Origin: Hortaea werneckii
Taxonomy: Eukaryota > Ascomycota > Dothideomycetes > Mycosphaerellales > Teratosphaeriaceae
DNA length: 64,000 bases
Direction of reading: 5' to 3'
Assembly: GCA_037044905.1 (NCBI GenBank)
Contig: JBAOKB010000113.1
Span: 17,985-81,984, forward strand
The notes under the pieces are model-generated. The model did not search any database. It saw nothing but the letters and a program-made list of their open reading frames with translations, and was not told the DNA's origin. Below, piece after piece: positions 60,515 through 64,000 of the stretch. The translations under genes and the position numbers were made by a program. Numbering within the stretch: position 1 is the stretch's first letter; each line of letters starts with the position of its first letter.

Positions 60515-60962
60515 CTTTGCGGATGTTGGAGCGGAAGAGAAGGAGGATGGGTCGGCTATTGCGGGGAGCTTTTGGGTGAGAAGATTGCTTCGTCATCGAG
60601 CTGATCAGTGCTGACAGAGAAGTAAGCAACAAGAACTCGCATCTCCGGCGTTTTCTTACAGGACGAGATGAGAAGCATGACAAGTCGTTAACGAGATTCT
60701 ACAGGCCCACTCATATGGTCTTGCCCAACCTGGTAACGAGAGGTAAAGTTTGGAACAGGAGAATGTAATTTGTTCGTGGCATTCATCAATCGCAGAACTC
60801 ACTGCGAAGTGCTAGCATGGTTTATATCAGGTTTCCATACGCTTTGTCTCGAGGTAGCATCTCATCACATCATTGATCATCCTTAAAAAAACAAAACATC
60901 AAGTAACGATTGCTGAATCATGGCCGCTCCATCAGCGCCTCATGGCTCCGCCAACGCCTTGC
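60515..60962. other. Intergenic
   Basis: Transcription-factor promoter and DJ-1-like 3' flank. No supported gene. Confidence 0.6.
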
Positions 60963-61978
60963 TTAAACATCAGTACCATCAACAACCACGCCCTTCTTCC
61001 AGTCGTGGCACATAACACGGGCGACTTCATCGGCCGAGTCATCCGAAACCATGGCACCAACCATGTACAGAGCACCGTCAATGCCCGAGGTGATACCACT
61101 GCAAGTGATGACACGCAGTCCACCCAGACGCAAGTTGGCGCGCTTGAGAACGCTCTCGCGCCGCATGTTGCTGAGCTTCAAGCTCATGCTGCCCTTGCGA
61201 GCGCTAGAAGGACGTCTGCCTGAGCCCGAGTTGGCGCGCTCCTCGATCGGCGAGGTTGGAACGCCAACAGACGACCTTCTGCGCTGATGCTCCTTGTACT
61301 CCTTCCTACTCATGACGTATGGGTTGTCTTCTTCATAGTTCTCACCGAGCTCGAAGCGAAGATTGTTGACAACGTACCGAGCCTCCATAACGTCGCAGCG
61401 GTCCGTCATGTCACGCTGGGCGGCATTGGAACAGATGATTTCCATCTTGGTGATGTAATCGGGGTGGGTGGTGGCGGCTAGGCCACTCAGAATACCAGCC
61501 TCAGCGAGGAAAAGCGAGCCCGTGCAGACTGACATCAGGCTGCGTTCACGAGAGGGGTTCTTCTTCTGCAGCTCAGAGAACGCCTTGATCAACGGCATGG
61601 GCTGGTTATTGGTCTTGATCTTGTTGTCGGTACCCCCTCCTGGCACGATGAGGAGGTCAATCTCGCCGATACGCTTCATCGCCTCCTCATAGTCGATGTG
61701 GGCACGGATCGGAATGTTTTGAGCTGTCATGGTGTTCTGCTCCTTGCCAGCAAAAATGACACGGAACGCCTTGGACTCTAAAAGCCAAATAACGTCAGCA
61801 GCTGAGATCAAATCGGTGCAGGCATTGCAAGCCTACCCTTGACCTTCTTGTCATGCAGAGCCAGACTGAAGACTTCCATGGGTCCAATGGCATCCATGGT
61901 GTCCATACCCTCGTGGAGGGTAATAAGAACCTTGATCGGCTCATAGAAGCCGTCAGGTTCTTCCACGATTGCACTCAT
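60963..61978 (-). CDS. DJ-1/PfpI family protein (class I GATase-like)
   Basis: Two exons, 61978-61837 and 61777-60963, with a 59-nt intron (GTAGGC...TTTTAG); 318 residues. The protein starts MSAIVEEPDGFYEPIKVL, then the first strand (ITLHEGMDTMDAMGPMEV-like, read from the sequence as TLHEGMDTMDAIGPMEV). The nucleophile elbow is SLMSVCTGSLFLAEAG, with Cys132, and LLIVPGGG lies at about 89-96. The end shows VITCSGITSGIDGALYMVGA, as in isonitrile-hydratase-like members. Between residues about 189 and 266 there is a basic Ser/Arg-rich insert (RRRSSVGVPTSP, GRRPSSARKGSMSL) not found in bacterial PfpI proteins. Function could be glyoxalase, hydratase or redox-related; not decidable from sequence. 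Confidence 0.92.
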
Positions 61979-62591
61979 CTTGCCGGTATTGTTGTTCTAA
62001 TAGATGTGAGGAAGGTTGATGAAGGAGGAAGAAAGGGGATGAGGGAGCTGACAGAGCTTTTGAAGATCAGGAGCGATGGTCAATGCCAGCTTGCGTGTGT
62101 TGGTCGTGTGACTGCATGAAACCCCGCTCCATTGTCGCACCTGCCATAGGCACGCTGGAACTCTAAAAGCTTTCCCCAGATTTTCCCCATATGGAGAAGG
62201 CGTTTAGGAAACGATTAGCGCTCCATTCAATGCTTTGGACTAAATGCCTACATCCTCATGCTGTGTCTCTGTCTCATAAAGAGGCGATTTCATCGAGGAC
62301 ACATTCCTGCTTTACGAGCGAGGGACGTCAGTACCAGCGCACTGATCCGGGTCTCCAGATCAGTCATCACGAATAATCTGGGCCTTGCGGCCGGCACCGG
62401 CCTGGTCGGACATCAGCGCGTACGAGCTTACGATGTCATTCGACAACTCTAAACAATGGAGTCCGAGTGAGTAATTGCTACGCGTAAAGTAGGAGTTAAA
62501 GGCACAGCTGAGACTGCTCCTACAAGGACGCCGCTATATACCGATACCAGTGGCTTTGATACGCATACACACTGAACCCTGCAAGGCAGAC
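61979..62591. other. Intergenic
   Basis: About 610 bp with no supported gene; promoter of the DJ-1-like gene at its left end. Confidence 0.6.
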
Positions 62592-64000
62592 TCAACTCCA
62601 AAACCAACCTTTCTTTTTCTCCGCTTGCTCAGGTCTTTGGACTTCTTCAGCTTGCTGTAGCTGAGATGGGTCTTGGTAGGTGTGCAACTTTTCCTCGGTC
62701 TCTTCCCTACCGTCGGCAAAGCGCTGTTTCAGAACGACTTTGGTGGTGACTGTACCATCCGGCATCCGAGTAGTCTGCGTTGTAGTGAGGCTGGAAAGAA
62801 CGTCGACTTTCTTGCCACTAACCGCACGATGAGGGACGTCTGCAGCTCGCAACCCAAGAGCCTCAGCCTCCTGCTGAAGTCCTTCGGCGCCATCCTCTTC
62901 GCCCGTCAGGCCAATTTTCTGCAGAGCCTTACTGAGGGTGGGCATGAACTCTCGCATGTCTTCAACTTCAAGAAAGCCGAAGAGTTCCCCGATTCGTCTT
63001 TGCTGTTGAAGATGCCAGTCACTCATGCATTGAGCTGCGGCGTCTACATCGCGTCTCTGAAGAGAATCCCATAAGTCGTCTTCGGCGTCACATCGTTGCT
63101 GCTCGCGAAACCATTCCCTTCTCGCCTCTTCCTTTGACGACTCGTGTGGGCTAGCATTGTGTAGCGGTAGGTACAAGTCAAGCTCCGCCTGGGGCTGTTG
63201 GGGCTCCTGGAGCTGCGCCTCCGGCCCGGGAGTCGCTATTTCCCCAGCTAATTTGGCGATATCACGACCAATTGGTGAATCCAGGGACACGGTAGTATAA
63301 TCAGAATGTCCCTGGTGACACAGAGCCGCAACCTGCTTTCGCTGTGCACCGTCTAGGACCGAACCGTAAAGTGTAGGAAGCTGGGGCGGTAAAATGCCGC
63401 GGCATTGCAAACTTAACATCCAATCCAAAGCAGGACCATTGTAAGTCGACTGAGGTACTCCATAGGGCCGAATCCCGTATTGTTCGTTGGAGTTCATAGG
63501 CTTATCTAGTGAAGCACAGAGGAGGTCTTCGAAGGCTGCCCGCCAGTTGTGCCCCGAACTTTTCAGGAGATGATGCGTCTCAAGGTTGAACGGCGAGTAC
63601 ATGCTACGTTTGAACCAGTCGACACCGAGCCACCTCCAGTTTATGGCTGAGCCTCGTGCGACGAGTGTTGATGGCGGACTGCGAGAAAGATCAAGATGTC
63701 CCCTTCCCCAGCTGGGTTCCATATCTCCAAGCCGCTCGAACGGATCATTCTCCAGCTCGCCAAGTGAGACAAAGTCCCTGTAGAGATCAACTATCTTCGA
63801 AGGCTCGACGTCTCTATTCTTCTCATGCGCCTGGCGGAGAAGCAACGTAGCTGCCTGCCAGGCATCCGGGTTGCTTGATGGACGGGGGCAATTGGACAGC
63901 AGCCAATAATCTTCAGGCGTATCTCCTCGCCCAGTCCACCGCCGCCAATCTTTCACCCACCACGGTTCCTCCGGAGGACCCTCTTCTTTCTGCACGTTCG
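62592..64000 (-). CDS. Hypothetical protein, 5' end cut by the window
   Basis: The frame stays open to the right edge and no ATG begins it (the first codons inside the window read N-V-Q-K), so the N-terminus lies beyond 64000; about 469 residues are visible. Features: a Trp-rich start (EEPWWVKDWRRWTGRGDTPE), DYWLLSNCPRP, a Trp-rich NWRWLGVDWFKRSMYSPF segment, a charged helical region around EEARREWFREQQRCDAEDDL, and a C-terminal part with TTTQTTRMPDGTVTTKVVLK and FADGREETEE, ending EKKKGWFWS. I recognise no catalytic family. The DGT-T-K-V and FADGREE motif resembles a C-terminal element in fungal mitochondrial proteins, but that is a weak memory. Confidence 0.8.
   Translation of the reverse strand, partial: NVQKEEGPPEEPWWVKDWRRWTGRGDTPEDYWLLSNCPRPSSNPDAWQAATLLLRQAHEKNRDVEPSKIVDLYRDFVSLGELENDPFERLGDMEPSWGRGHLDLSRSPPSTLVARGSAINWRWLGVDWFKRSMYSPFNLETHHLLKSSGHNWRAAFEDLLCASLDKPMNSNEQYGIRPYGVPQSTYNGPALDWMLSLQCRGILPPQLPTLYGSVLDGAQRKQVAALCHQGHSDYTTVSLDSPIGRDIAKLAGEIATPGPEAQLQEPQQPQAELDLYLPLHNASPHESSKEEARREWFREQQRCDAEDDLWDSLQRRDVDAAAQCMSDWHLQQQRRIGELFGFLEVEDMREFMPTLSKALQKIGLTGEEDGAEGLQQEAEALGLRAADVPHRAVSGKKVDVLSSLTTTQTTRMPDGTVTTKVVLKQRFADGREETEEKLHTYQDPSQLQQAEEVQRPEQAEKKKGWFWS

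Noticed and set aside
1..64000. A transposon, viral insertion, defence system or biosynthetic cluster
   Set aside because: I looked for reverse transcriptase, transposase, terminal repeats, polyketide or peptide synthase, and NLR-like sequences in the open frames; none was recognisable.

Overview
The window looks like nuclear DNA of a filamentous ascomycete (Pezizomycotina; Dothideomycetes is my best guess, from protein style only). The evidence is short spliceosomal introns (about 50-113 nt) with GT-AG ends, compact single-copy housekeeping genes, a fungal Zn2Cys6 transcription factor, Ser/Thr-rich secreted proteins, a DUF1996 protein, and untranslated regions full of CT-rich and homopolymer tracts. 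I see no rRNA, convincing tRNA, transposon coding region, CRISPR array, prophage, or secondary-metabolite backbone gene.

Layout. 0-8 kb is gene-dense: a seven-exon alpha/beta hydrolase, NOP10, LCL2, a coiled-coil protein that may belong to the spindle pole, and NOB1. 7.5-12.6 kb is gene-poor, with one unrecognised open frame and some low-complexity DNA. 12.6-17.6 kb holds an RA-PH adaptor protein and a GT25-type glycosyltransferase in divergent orientation. 17.6-21.9 kb is mostly non-coding, with a three-copy dispersed repeat and one small serine-rich protein gene behind a TATA box. 21.9-30 kb holds CYK3 (SH3 plus transglutaminase-like, cytokinesis) and glycogen synthase. 30-34.4 kb is mostly intergenic with one small secreted-protein gene. 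34.4-42 kb holds the calcineurin A catalytic subunit (with a probable GC-AG intron), YJU2 and APC6/CDC16. 43-50 kb encodes two surface or secreted proteins (a large Ser/Thr-rich protein and a DUF1996 protein). 50-64 kb holds a BCS1-type AAA ATPase, PRP45, a single-pass membrane protein, a 95-residue protein, a secreted HNH/DUF1524 nuclease-like protein, a Zn2Cys6 regulator, a DJ-1/PfpI protein and a hypothetical gene cut by the window edge.

The genes do not form one pathway. Recurrent themes are RNA and ribosome maturation (NOP10, NOB1, YJU2, PRP45), cell cycle and division (CYK3, APC6, perhaps the coiled-coil protein), signalling and metabolism (calcineurin A, glycogen synthase, RA-PH protein) and the cell surface or secretome. 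Three closely spaced divergent pairs (NOP10/LCL2, RA-PH/GT25, YJU2/APC6) share intergenic promoters.

I did not find a clearly new multi-gene system. The best second-look items are the GC-AG intron of calcineurin A, the three-copy repeat with a near-palindromic core at 18 kb, the very long G and C homopolymers just after two stop codons, the RA-PH architecture, the decapeptide-like SPQP array in CYK3, the His-rich tail of the DUF1996 protein, and the small serine-rich gene with its long leader. Exon boundaries were derived by eye from splice signals, reading phase and family motifs; none has transcript support here.
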